From the NCBI GenBank assembly GCA_019114885.1, contig DXEQ01000076.1, forward strand, positions 1 to 5,754: a DNA stretch of 5,754 bases, written 5' to 3'. The translations under genes and the position numbers were made by a program. Under the pieces are notes generated by a model. It saw nothing but the letters and a program-made list of their open reading frames with translations, had not been told where the DNA came from and did no database searches. This DNA comes from Candidatus Anaerobutyricum stercoripullorum. GTDB lineage: Bacteria; Bacillota; Clostridia; Lachnospirales; Lachnospiraceae. Within the stretch, counting starts at the first letter, position 1. The number at the start of each line of letters is the position of its first letter. Positions 1 to 5,754 of this stretch are shown piece by piece.

Positions 1-597
1 GGATTCCGCCTTCTCATCTTTTGCCCTGACGACCAGCCATCCCTCTTTCATGGTCCAGCTGCGGATGCTCTTGCGGTAATCAGACCGGTCTGCCACCTGT
101 TCGGCAAGAATATCTCTGGCCCCGGCGATGGCGTCCTCCACCGTCTCCACTCCCTTGTCCGGGTCTACATAAGCCTGCGCTTCTTCCTCCACACTGCGGG
201 TCGTCTTCTGCAACAGGATGATGTTGGCCAGCGGCTCCAGTCCCTTTTCCCGGGCGATCATGGCACGGGTGCGCTTTTTGGGCCGGTATGGACGATAGAG
301 GTCGTCCACCGCCACCAGCGTCACCGCTTCCTGTATCTGGCGGCGAAGTTCCGGCGTCAGCTTACCCTGCTGATCGATGGTCTCGATCACCTGCTCTTTT
401 TTCTCTTCCAGATTCCTCAGATACTGTAGTCTTTCGTGAAGGTTCCGCAACACCTCATCACTGAGCGCTCCTGTTGCCTCCTTCCGGTATCTGGCAATAA
501 ACGGAATGGTATTGCCCTCGTCAATGAGCTTCACGGCGGCATCCGCCTGTTCTTTTCTGATCTGCAGCTCTGTGGCGAGCTGATTGATTATATCCAT
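1..597 (-). CDS. tex: Tex, RNA-binding transcription accessory protein (N-terminal 199 codons, cut by window edge)
   Basis: Translating the minus strand from the ATG at 597 gives an open frame of 199 codons that runs off the left edge without a stop. Family signatures are visible: T30-IPFIARYRKEATG-43 and, after a charged helical stretch, D99-LYRPYRPKKRTRA-112, both characteristic of the Tex N-terminal helical region. Tex proteins are usually about 700-780 residues, so the YqgF-like, helix-hairpin-helix and C-terminal S1 RNA-binding domains should lie outside the window. Tex is a conserved cytoplasmic nucleic-acid-binding protein linked to transcription; its exact role in Firmicutes is not settled. 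The start is supported by AAGGA at 606-610, eight bases upstream. It begins 69 bases after prfB with no clear terminator or promoter between, so it is probably co-transcribed with prfB. The family call is firm; the function is by homology. Confidence 0.93.
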   Translation of the reverse strand, partial: MDIINQLATELQIRKEQADAAVKLIDEGNTIPFIARYRKEATGALSDEVLRNLHERLQYLRNLEEKKEQVIETIDQQGKLTPELRRQIQEAVTLVAVDDLYRPYRPKKRTRAMIAREKGLEPLANIILLQKTTRSVEEEAQAYVDPDKGVETVEDAIAGARDILAEQVADRSDYRKSIRSWTMKEGWLVVRAKDEKAES

Positions 598-666
598 ATA
601 TGTTGTCCTTACTTTCTGTTTTGTGGTTCCTGTATTAATAATTCACGACTGCCATCGTCTGTTCTC

Positions 667-1788
667 TCAGGCTGTCTCCCGGTCCGCGCTGTTGATGTAG
701 CGCAGATAGGCGTTGATGAACGGGTCCAGATTGCCATCCAGCACACTCTGCACGTTGCCGCTCTCCTCGTTGGTCCGATGATCTTTGACCATGGTGTAAG
801 GCTGCAGCACGTAGGAACGGATCTGATTGCCCCAGCCGTTGTCAGATACCTCGCCCCGGATGTCGGAAAGCTTCTCCCGGTTCTCCTGCTCCTTGATGAG
901 ATAGAGCTTCGCCTTAAGCATCTGCATGGCTTTTTCTTTGTTCTTATGCTGCGACCGTTCGTTCTGACACTGTACCACCACGCCCGTCGGGATATGCGTG
1001 ATACGGATGGCGGAATCTGTCTTATTGATGTGCTGTCCGCCGGCGCCGCTGGCCCGGTACGTATCCACCCGGATATCCTCGTCAGCGATATCTACAGACA
1101 GATCTTCCTCGATGTCCGGCATCACATCGCAGGAGGCGAAAGAAGTCTGCCGCTTGCCCGCCGCATTGAACGGGGAGATCCGCACCAGACGGTGTACGCC
1201 CCGCTCTGACTTGAGGTAGCCGAATGCATTTTCTCCCTTCACTTCAAATGTGATGGACTTAATGCCGGCTTCCTCCCCGTCCAGATAATCGAGAACCTCC
1301 GTCTTATAGCCGTGGCTTTCCGCCCATTTGTTATACATCCGGTACAGCATGCCCGCCCAGTCGCAGGATTCGGTGCCGCCGGCGCCGGCATGGAGGGTGA
1401 CAATGGCATTGTTGCTGTCATACTCGCCCGACAGAAGGGTCTGAATCCGCATTTTCTCAAATGTATCCGTAAATGTATCGAGCATCTCCCGGATCTCCGG
1501 GATGAGACTCTCGTCATTCTCTTCGTAGCCCATCTCGATCATGGTGGAGATATCGTCCATGTCCTGTTCCAGGCTGTCATAACCTTCCACTGTGTCCTTG
1601 ATTCCTTTTAATTCTTTTGTGATCTCCTGCGCCTTTTCCGGCTCAGACCAGAAGTCCGGTTCTTCCATCTTGGCTTCCAGCTCTTCCATCCTGGCCTTCT
1701 TCCTGTCCAGTTCCAGTGACTGTCCCAGTTCTTCCATGGGCTCTCTGTATTGATTTAATTTAAACTTAAACTGATCTAATTCTACCAA
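667..1788 (-). CDS. prfB: Peptide chain release factor 2 (RF2), without programmed frameshift
   Basis: This 373-residue class I release factor recognises UAA and UGA stop codons in the ribosomal A site and triggers peptide release. Visible features are an N-terminal helical domain (about 1-110), the SPF stop-codon recognition motif at 205-207, and the GGQ peptidyl-tRNA hydrolysis motif at 250-252 in the context RASGAGGQHIN. Residue 246 is Ala, as in most bacteria and unlike Thr in E. coli K-12. Numbering coincides with E. coli RF2 through these motifs. The start is TTG at 1788: an in-frame TAA lies upstream with no ATG or GTG between, AGGAGAGG sits eight bases before TTG, and starting at the next ATG (codon 18) would cut the conserved N-terminus. 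In many bacteria codon 26 is an in-frame TGA bypassed by +1 frameshifting; here codons 25-26 read CTG GAA, so the gene is one continuous frame. It lies downstream of secA and upstream of tex. Confidence 0.97.
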   Translation of the reverse strand: MVELDQFKFKLNQYREPMEELGQSLELDRKKARMEELEAKMEEPDFWSEPEKAQEITKELKGIKDTVEGYDSLEQDMDDISTMIEMGYEENDESLIPEIREMLDTFTDTFEKMRIQTLLSGEYDSNNAIVTLHAGAGGTESCDWAGMLYRMYNKWAESHGYKTEVLDYLDGEEAGIKSITFEVKGENAFGYLKSERGVHRLVRISPFNAAGKRQTSFASCDVMPDIEEDLSVDIADEDIRVDTYRASGAGGQHINKTDSAIRITHIPTGVVVQCQNERSQHKNKEKAMQMLKAKLYLIKEQENREKLSDIRGEVSDNGWGNQIRSYVLQPYTMVKDHRTNEESGNVQSVLDGNLDPFINAYLRYINSADRETA

Positions 1789-1796
1789 TGAAGCGT

Positions 1797-1804
1797 CCTC
1801 TCCT
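1797..1804 (-). promoter_or_regulatory. Ribosome binding site that fixes the TTG start of prfB
   Basis: The minus strand reads AGGAGAGG here, followed by an eight-base spacer and TTG. It is the only good Shine-Dalgarno match near the N-terminus of prfB; the ATG at codon 18 is preceded only by a weak purine run. Confidence 0.8.
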
Positions 1805-1820
1805 GTTCTATTTTGTTCTT

Positions 1821-1848
1821 ATCATGCTTACTGCGCGGACCGCATGAT
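1821..1848 (-). repeat. Inverted repeat in the prfB leader
   Basis: Perfect 7-base arms ATCATGC (1821-1827) and GCATGAT (1842-1848) flank a 14-base G+C-rich centre. It lies 33 bases upstream of the prfB start codon and just before the ribosome binding site. No T-tract follows, so it is not a terminator. It could form a small leader hairpin or be an operator for an unknown factor, or it may be chance; no function is supported. Confidence 0.35.
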
Positions 1849-1863
1849 TACATGCAGGTAGTC

Positions 1864-1898
1864 AAAAGGGGGATGCCGCATAAAGCGACAGCCCCTTT
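1864..1898 (-). terminator. Hairpin after secA, possible weak or partial terminator
   Basis: On the minus strand, AAAGGGG then TGTCGC can pair with GCGGCA then CCCCTTT around a TTTAT loop, giving about 13 base pairs with one small internal loop. The T-run after the C-run is only four bases (TTTT, then GAC), so termination may be incomplete. It lies about 35 bases after the secA stop and about 75 bases before prfB. I could not find a convincing prfB promoter, which argues for read-through from secA. Confidence 0.55.
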
Positions 1899-1933
1899 CG
1901 TCATGTATCCTTTATCCACCGGTTTCTCTTTAT

Positions 1934-4573
1934 TTATTCCGCAAACCTGCCGCAGCACTGTTTATATTTCTTGCCGCTGCCGCAAGGACACGGATCGTTT
2001 CTGCCGATCTTGGCTTCTTTTCTTCTGTATGGTCCCTGTGCCACAGTATCATCCTTATTGGTTCCTGTCGCCTTGGCCACCTGCTCTCTCTCCACCTTCT
2101 GCTGAATGCGGACATGCATGAGAGCGCTGACCGTATCATGGCGGATATTTCTGGTCATCTCCTCGAACATATCATAACCAAGGAACTTATACTGTACGAC
2201 CGGGTCCTTCTGTCCGTAAGCCTGCAGACCGATGCTCTGACGAAGCTGATCCATATCGTCGATGTGGTTCATCCACTTGCTGTCGATCACCTTCAGCAGG
2301 ATCACACGCTCGACCTCACGGATGCCCTCCTTGTATGCCATGGCGTTGTCATCCTCCAGCATGGCTTCCTCGGACAGCTCGGCGTGGCTCTTCGCAAAGT
2401 CCTCAAACTCTTTCTCCTTGGCATGATAGACCTCCATGGCCTCCTCCTGCAGACGCTCGATGATGGCTTCCTTACCCTTGGAAGACTTCTCCTCGTCTGT
2501 CAGACGGATCGGCTGTAGCGGAATCTCGCGGCGGAGCGTCTCGTTGAGTTCTGTCATATTCCACTCATCCGGATTGGTCTCGCCGCCAATCATCTCCACA
2601 TCGTCGCGCACGGTGTCCTTGATCATGCGGTAGATCACATCCTGCATACTCTCGCCGTCCAGCACCCGGCGTCTCTCCGCATAGATAACCTCACGCTGGT
2701 CGTTGTTGACCTGGTCGTAATCCAGCAGGCTCTTACGGATACCAAAGTTATTATTCTCAATCTTCTTCTGCGCCTTCTCAATCTGCTTGGTGATGGTCTT
2801 GTGATGAATCTCCTCACCTTCCGGAATACCCAGCGCCTTGTAGACGTTCATCATACGCTCGGAACCGAACAGACGCATCAGATCGTCCTCCAGAGACAGG
2901 AAGAACTTGGACTCGCCCGGGTCGCCCTGACGTCCGGCACGTCCGCGGAGCTGGTTGTCGATACGACGGCTCTCATGGCGCTCCGTACCGATGATCTTAA
3001 GACCTCCCAGTTCTGCCACGCCGTCTTCCAGCTTGATATCGGTACCACGACCGGCCATGTTGGTGGCGATGGTCACAGCGCCCCGCTCGCCGGCATGGGA
3101 GATGATCTCCGCCTCCAGCTCATGGAACTTGGCGTTCAATACGTTGTGCTTGATGCCTCTCTTCGTGAGCATCCGGCTGACTTCCTCGGATGCGTCGATA
3201 TTGATGGTACCCACCAGCACCGGCTGTCCCTTCTCGTGGGCAGCCACAATCTCATTGATGACCGCGTTCAGCTTCTCCTTCTTGGTCATATAGATGGAAT
3301 CGTCCTTATCCTCACGGATCATCGGCTTGTTGGTCGGAATCTCCACCACGTCCATGCCGTAGATATCCATGAACTCCTTATCCTCCGTCATGGCCGTACC
3401 GGTCATACCGGCTTTTTTCTTATATTTATTAAAGAAGTTCTGGAAGGTGATGGTTGCCAGCGTCTTGGACTCGCGGTTCACCTTCACGTGCTCCTTCGCC
3501 TCAATGGCCTGATGCAGACCGTCGGAATACCGGCGGCCCGGCATGATACGGCCGGTAAACTCATCGACGATCAGGACTTCGTTATCTTTTACCACGTAAT
3601 CCTGATCACGGAACATCAGGTTGTGGGCGCGCAGCGCCAGAATGATGTTATGCTGAATCTCCAGATTCTCCGGATCAGCCAGGTTCTTGATGTGGAAGAA
3701 CTGCTCTACCTTCTTCACACCTTCCTGGGTCAGCATCACGTGTTTCTCCTTCTCATTGACGAGGAAATCTCCATCCTCCTCAATGTCGATACCCATGATG
3801 GCGTCCATCTTGGACAGCTCACCATCGGAAGTACCTCTCTGCATCTGTCTTGCCAGCACGTCGCAAGCCTTATAAAGGTCTGTGGACTTGCCGCTCTGAC
3901 CGGAAATGATGAGTGGTGTTCTGGCCTCGTCGATCAGGACGGAGTCCACCTCATCGACGATGGCGTAATTCAGGTCTCTCTGTACCAGGTCTTCTTTATA
4001 GATGACCATGTTATCACGAAGATAATCGAATCCCAGCTCATTGTTGGTGATGTACGTGATATCACAGTTGTAGGCGGCCTGCCGCTCCTTGTTATTATAG
4101 CTGTTGAGGATCACGCCGACAGTCAGACCCAGAAATTCATGGACCTTACCCATCCACTCCGCGTCACGCTTCGCCAGATAGTCATTGACTGTCACGATGT
4201 GCACGCCCTTTCCTTCCAGGGCGTTCAGGTAAGCCGGCAGCGTCGCCACAAGGGTCTTACCTTCACCGGTCTTCATCTCGGCGATTCTTCCCTGATGGAG
4301 AATGATACCGCCCATGAGCTGTACCCGGTAATGTTTCAGATGGATAGTACGGTCCGCCGCCTCTCTCACAACGGCGAACGCCTCCGGCAGAATGTCGTCA
4401 AGCGTCTCCCCGGCAGCCAGTCTCTCTTTGAATTCCGTCGTCTTCGCCCGGAGCTGCTCATCGGAGAGCGCCTGCATCTGTTCATCCAGCGCCTCGATCT
4501 GATCTACTGTTTTTGAAATCCTCTTGATCTCTTTTTCACTCTTATTGCCAAAAAATATATCTGCAATTCCCAT
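1934..4573 (-). CDS. secA: SecA, preprotein translocase ATPase
   Basis: This 879-residue cytoplasmic and membrane-associated motor drives preproteins through the SecYEG channel using ATP. Motifs in order: Walker A around 100-108 (MKTGEGKTL); Walker B and following motif at 206-222 (VDEVDSVLIDEARTPLI); GMTGTA at 389-394; GRGTDI at 508-513; the arginine-rich helicase motif QLRGRAGRQGDPG at 541-553; helical scaffold and wing (about 600-820); and a C-terminal zinc-binding tail with C862, C864, C873 and C874, preceded by a variable linker. All key residues are intact. Compared with B. subtilis SecA (841 residues) it is somewhat longer, with an acidic segment around 226-280 after Walker B. I chose the ATG at 4573: AGGAGG lies five bases upstream, and MGIADIFFG is a normal SecA N-terminus. 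A longer frame to 4648 would put its first codon in the promoter -35 box. It lies between hpf and prfB. Confidence 0.98.
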   Translation of the reverse strand: MGIADIFFGNKSEKEIKRISKTVDQIEALDEQMQALSDEQLRAKTTEFKERLAAGETLDDILPEAFAVVREAADRTIHLKHYRVQLMGGIILHQGRIAEMKTGEGKTLVATLPAYLNALEGKGVHIVTVNDYLAKRDAEWMGKVHEFLGLTVGVILNSYNNKERQAAYNCDITYITNNELGFDYLRDNMVIYKEDLVQRDLNYAIVDEVDSVLIDEARTPLIISGQSGKSTDLYKACDVLARQMQRGTSDGELSKMDAIMGIDIEEDGDFLVNEKEKHVMLTQEGVKKVEQFFHIKNLADPENLEIQHNIILALRAHNLMFRDQDYVVKDNEVLIVDEFTGRIMPGRRYSDGLHQAIEAKEHVKVNRESKTLATITFQNFFNKYKKKAGMTGTAMTEDKEFMDIYGMDVVEIPTNKPMIREDKDDSIYMTKKEKLNAVINEIVAAHEKGQPVLVGTINIDASEEVSRMLTKRGIKHNVLNAKFHELEAEIISHAGERGAVTIATNMAGRGTDIKLEDGVAELGGLKIIGTERHESRRIDNQLRGRAGRQGDPGESKFFLSLEDDLMRLFGSERMMNVYKALGIPEGEEIHHKTITKQIEKAQKKIENNNFGIRKSLLDYDQVNNDQREVIYAERRRVLDGESMQDVIYRMIKDTVRDDVEMIGGETNPDEWNMTELNETLRREIPLQPIRLTDEEKSSKGKEAIIERLQEEAMEVYHAKEKEFEDFAKSHAELSEEAMLEDDNAMAYKEGIREVERVILLKVIDSKWMNHIDDMDQLRQSIGLQAYGQKDPVVQYKFLGYDMFEEMTRNIRHDTVSALMHVRIQQKVEREQVAKATGTNKDDTVAQGPYRRKEAKIGRNDPCPCGSGKKYKQCCGRFAE

Positions 4574-4578
4574 ATATA

Positions 4579-4584
4579 CCTCCT
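4579..4584 (-). promoter_or_regulatory. Ribosome binding site of secA
   Basis: A perfect AGGAGG lies five bases before the ATG at 4573. It decides between this start and an upstream in-frame ATG at 4648. Confidence 0.85.
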
Positions 4585-4619
4585 GTAGGTCATAATCACA
4601 TTCTAAACATACGAAGTAT

Positions 4620-4648
4620 ATTGTAGCATTGATATACCCGCATTTCAA
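4620..4648 (-). promoter_or_regulatory. Sigma-A promoter of secA (TG-extended -10)
   Basis: On the minus strand: -35 TTGAAA (4648-4643), a 17-base spacer ending in TGC, and -10 TACAAT (4625-4620). The TG two bases before the -10 box makes it an extended -10 promoter. Transcription should start near 4613, giving a leader of about 40 bases. The promoter lies downstream of the hpf terminator, so secA has its own start. No operator is obvious. Confidence 0.75.
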
Positions 4649-4706
4649 GCCGGGAAATCTTTAAATATTCTTACTATTGGAAAGGTGTGGTATACACAGA
4701 TTTTAC

Positions 4707-4736
4707 AAAAGAAGAGGGAGCGCTGTAAACGCTCCC
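4707..4736 (-). terminator. Intrinsic terminator of hpf
   Basis: On the minus strand, GGGAGCG (4736-4730) pairs perfectly with CGCTCCC (4722-4716) around a 7-base loop and is followed by TCTTCTTTT. The stem, loop and T-rich tail are typical of rho-independent termination. It lies about 150 bases after the hpf stop and before the secA promoter. A-rich sequence on the 5' side is limited, so activity on the plus strand is not expected. Confidence 0.8.
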
Positions 4737-4745
4737 CGTAAAATG

Positions 4746-4873
4746 ATATGTTGATGCCATATATCTCGATTCGCTCCGCTCATCTCGATTACGGCTGGTC
4801 GCCGTATGCCGAAACGGGGAATCTGTTCTGCTTGTAAGTAAGCTTACGCAGAACATTTCCCTCGTTCGGCGCA
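4746..4873. repeat. Structured intergenic region after hpf: hairpins and direct repeats, candidate dispersed repeat
   Basis: This non-coding block between the hpf stop and its terminator is dense in symmetry. From left to right: ATATG/CATAT arms (4746-4750, 4758-4762); a direct repeat ATCTCGATT (4763-4771 and 4782-4790); a perfect 6-base hairpin TACGGC/GCCGTA (4790-4795, 4801-4806); and a long imperfect hairpin (4806-4873). Such packing resembles a REP- or MITE-like dispersed element, but no transposase, clear target duplication or second copy is visible. It could equally be a structured 3' untranslated region of hpf. A 66-codon minus-strand open frame crosses it (4874-4674), but it has low-complexity Arg/Ser/Thr-rich content and runs through the terminator, so I do not call it a gene. 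Confidence 0.5.
4806..4873. repeat. Long imperfect hairpin (about 65 bases) in the hpf 3' region
   Basis: Nested arms pair in order: GCCGAA (4808-4813) with TTCGGC (4865-4870); a G-rich/C-rich pair GGGAA with TTCCC; the perfect 8-base TGTTCTGC (4824-4831) with GCAGAACA (4848-4855); and GTAAG (4834-4838) with CTTAC (4843-4847) around a TAAG loop. Only a TT bulge and two small internal loops interrupt it. There is no T-tract after either arm, so it is not a simple terminator. It starts about 15 bases after the hpf stop on the transcript and could protect the mRNA 3' end. Confidence 0.7.
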
Positions 4874-4887
4874 TGGCTTGTCAGGTT

Positions 4888-5415
4888 CTAAAATTCCGGC
4901 TCGATCAGACCATAGGTCTTATCTTTCCTCTTATATACCACATTGACCTCAAATGTCTCGGCATTCCGGAATACATAAAAGCTGTGTCCGAGAAGTTCCA
5001 TCTGGATACATGCCTCTTCCGCATCCATCGGCTTGATGGCGAAACGTTTGCTTCTGGTGATGGTCACTGTCTCATGATTATCCACGTCTTCCTCAAGGAA
5101 TTCGTCCGTAAACGTTCCGACCCCTTTTCCATGGCTGGAAATCTTCGTCTTATACTTGCGGATCATCCGCTCCAGAACATCCACAGCCATATCTATTGAA
5201 ACGTACATATCCGTACTTGTCTGTTCTGCCCGCAGAATCGTTCCTTTCATCGGGATTGTCGCTTCCACTGTCTGGTTTTCTCTTTGCACACTTAATGTGA
5301 TCTGTACCTCTGTATCCGGATGAAAAAACTTGTCCAGCTTGCTGAACTTGTCATTGATCGCCTGTCTCAGGCTCTCCGATACTTCCAGGTTCTTTCCATA
5401 AATGATGTAACGCAT
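4888..5415 (-). CDS. hpf: Ribosome hibernation promoting factor, long form (HPF/YvyD family)
   Basis: This 175-residue protein binds the 30S subunit and, in the long form, dimerises 70S ribosomes into inactive 100S particles in stationary phase or stress. The N-terminal S30AE (RaiA-like) domain covers about 1-95, beginning MRYIIYGKNLEVSESLR. A flexible acidic linker covers about 96-115, and the C-terminal dimerisation domain about 116-175, with the typical stretches RSKRFAIKPMDAEEACIQME, LLGHSFYVFRN and YKRKDKTYGLIEP. The length fits long HPF (B. subtilis 189 residues) rather than the short gamma-proteobacterial HPF (about 95). The start ATG is supported by AAGGAG nine bases upstream. It has its own promoter and terminator, so is probably monocistronic. 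Its neighbour secA is a common partner in Firmicutes. Its promoter is about 140 bases from the nearest weak DnaA box and 170 from the first perfect one. Confidence 0.96.
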   Translation of the reverse strand: MRYIIYGKNLEVSESLRQAINDKFSKLDKFFHPDTEVQITLSVQRENQTVEATIPMKGTILRAEQTSTDMYVSIDMAVDVLERMIRKYKTKISSHGKGVGTFTDEFLEEDVDNHETVTITRSKRFAIKPMDAEEACIQMELLGHSFYVFRNAETFEVNVVYKRKDKTYGLIEPEF

Positions 5416-5449
5416 AGGATCACACTCCTTCTTTTTATTCTACGGTTTT

Positions 5450-5478
5450 ATTATACCAACTTCTTACAAATGTTGCAA
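5450..5478 (-). promoter_or_regulatory. Sigma-A promoter of hpf (consensus -10)
   Basis: On the minus strand: -35 TTGCAA (5478-5473), a 17-base spacer ending in TGG, and -10 TATAAT (5455-5450). This is a perfect -10 with a TG extension. Start of transcription should be near 5443, giving a leader of about 28 bases. In B. subtilis the homologue also uses stress and sporulation sigma factors; I see no matching second promoter here. Confidence 0.8.
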
Positions 5479-5498
5479 TGAAATAGTACAGTTTTCAG

Positions 5499-5560
5499 AA
5501 TTTTTTACTGAATATTTTTAATTTTTCCATATCAAAATATTTTCTCAGAAAATATTTTGC
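5499..5560. other. AT-rich stretch, candidate DNA unwinding element of oriC
   Basis: By direct count 52 of 62 bases are A or T, with long T and A runs, in a genome whose genes here are near balanced composition. It lies between the hpf promoter and the DnaA-box cluster. In B. subtilis incC, unwinding occurs on the side to which the TTATCCACA strand points; that is this side here. I could not find a convincing run of DnaA-trios, so the assignment is positional. Confidence 0.45.
5533..5559. repeat. Perfect AT-rich palindrome next to the DnaA-box cluster
   Basis: Arms CAAAATATTTTCT (5533-5545) and AGAAAATATTTTG (5547-5559) are exact reverse complements around a single C. It could form a cruciform or a binding site for a dimeric protein, or act as a hairpin in any transcript crossing it. 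There is no separate T-tract beyond the arms. It is about 55 bases from the hpf -35 box. Confidence 0.7.
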
Positions 5561-5617
5561 GGGCTGATTTGAAGAAAATTCAGAATTATACAAAACGCAT
5601 GTTTTATCTTGACGAAT

Positions 5618-5719
5618 TCTTCCACAATCTCTGTCCACACTAAGCACTGTGGATAATGTGGATAACTTAGTGGATAAGTTGGATTTATCCCGATTTTCTC
5701 TGATTTTTCCTGTGGATAA
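5618..5719. other. DnaA-box cluster, probable replication origin (oriC) region
   Basis: The consensus DnaA box TTATCCACA occurs perfectly on the minus strand at 5648-5656, 5657-5665 and 5711-5719; a one-mismatch copy (TTATCCACT) lies at 5669-5677. The first two abut with no gap and the third follows after three bases, a tandem array like those that load DnaA filaments. Two opposite-strand sites with two mismatches lie at 5618-5626 and 5631-5639, and another partial match (TTGTCCACC) lies near 5730-5738. Three exact 9-mers within 72 bases are far beyond chance. In Firmicutes such clusters flank dnaA, so dnaA is expected just right of the window on the plus strand. The four genes left of it are all read away from it. 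What else it could be: a secondary DnaA-binding or titration locus, or DnaA control of hpf. Confidence 0.78.
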
Positions 5720-5754
5720 CTTTACCACTTTGTCCACCGGAAACATTTTCCATT

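Noticed and set aside
436..1209. Plus-strand open frame opposite prfB and tex
   Set aside because: It is antisense to two well-supported genes and has no recognisable domain.
1912..1920. TTATCCACC, a one-mismatch DnaA box after secA
   Set aside because: It is isolated, more than 3.5 kb from the cluster, and a single such 9-mer is expected by chance.
2801..4516. Plus-strand open frame of 571 codons opposite secA
   Set aside because: It is wholly antisense to the unmistakable secA frame, shows no recognisable domain, and its His/Leu/Asp-rich content reflects the complement of biased SecA codons.
4574..4648. 25-residue N-terminal extension of SecA (start at 4648)
   Set aside because: Its first codon lies in the -35 box, most of it is upstream of the predicted transcript start, it has no ribosome binding site, and the perfect AGGAGG serves the ATG at 4573.
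4674..4874. 66-codon minus-strand frame after hpf
   Set aside because: It runs through the hairpin array and the hpf terminator, has no good ribosome binding site, and looks like a translated repeat.
5585..5590. TATAAT on the minus strand between DnaA boxes and hpf, possible second hpf promoter
   Set aside because: No acceptable -35 hexamer lies 16-18 bases upstream and no TG extension is in register; the AT-rich context makes chance TATAAT likely.
5609..5614. TTGACG on the plus strand as a -35 box for dnaA
   Set aside because: At 16-18 bases downstream there is only GTCCAC-like sequence, so no -10 supports it.
5495..5746. 83-codon minus-strand frame across the DnaA boxes
   Set aside because: Its repeated Leu-Ser-Thr segments are simply translated DnaA boxes, and its C-terminal part is the AT-rich palindrome; no ribosome binding site or homology is recognised.

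Overview
This window looks like the chromosome of a clostridial Firmicute, most likely a Lachnospiraceae-type gut anaerobe. The evidence is the gene order hpf, secA, prfB, tex, the strong AGGAGG-type ribosome binding sites, the sigma-A promoters with TG-extended -10 boxes, and a SecA that resembles the longer clostridial proteins. The genus assignment is inference only. All four genes are on the minus strand; no convincing plus-strand gene is present.

Layout, in the direction of transcription (right to left). The right end (about 5479-5754) has no gene. It holds a cluster of DnaA boxes, four perfect or near-perfect and all in one orientation, with a very AT-rich stretch containing a perfect 27-base palindrome on the hpf side. 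I read this as all or part of the replication origin, with dnaA probably lying just beyond the right edge. Next comes hpf (long-form ribosome hibernation factor) with a very good promoter, followed by a structured 3' region of several hairpins and an intrinsic terminator. secA follows with its own promoter; its true start is at 4573, giving 879 residues. A hairpin (possible weak terminator) and a short leader separate secA from prfB (release factor 2), which starts at TTG and lacks the usual programmed frameshift. The window ends inside tex, of which only the first 199 codons are present.

How the parts fit: hpf, secA, prfB and tex are housekeeping genes for ribosome dormancy, protein export, translation termination and an RNA-binding transcription accessory protein. 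All are read away from the DnaA-box cluster, as expected for leading-strand genes on the left replichore. I see no mobile element gene, CRISPR array, tRNA, rRNA or novel multi-gene system. The points most worth a second look are the candidate origin with its palindrome, the hairpin array after hpf (possibly a dispersed repeat), and the frameshift-free prfB.
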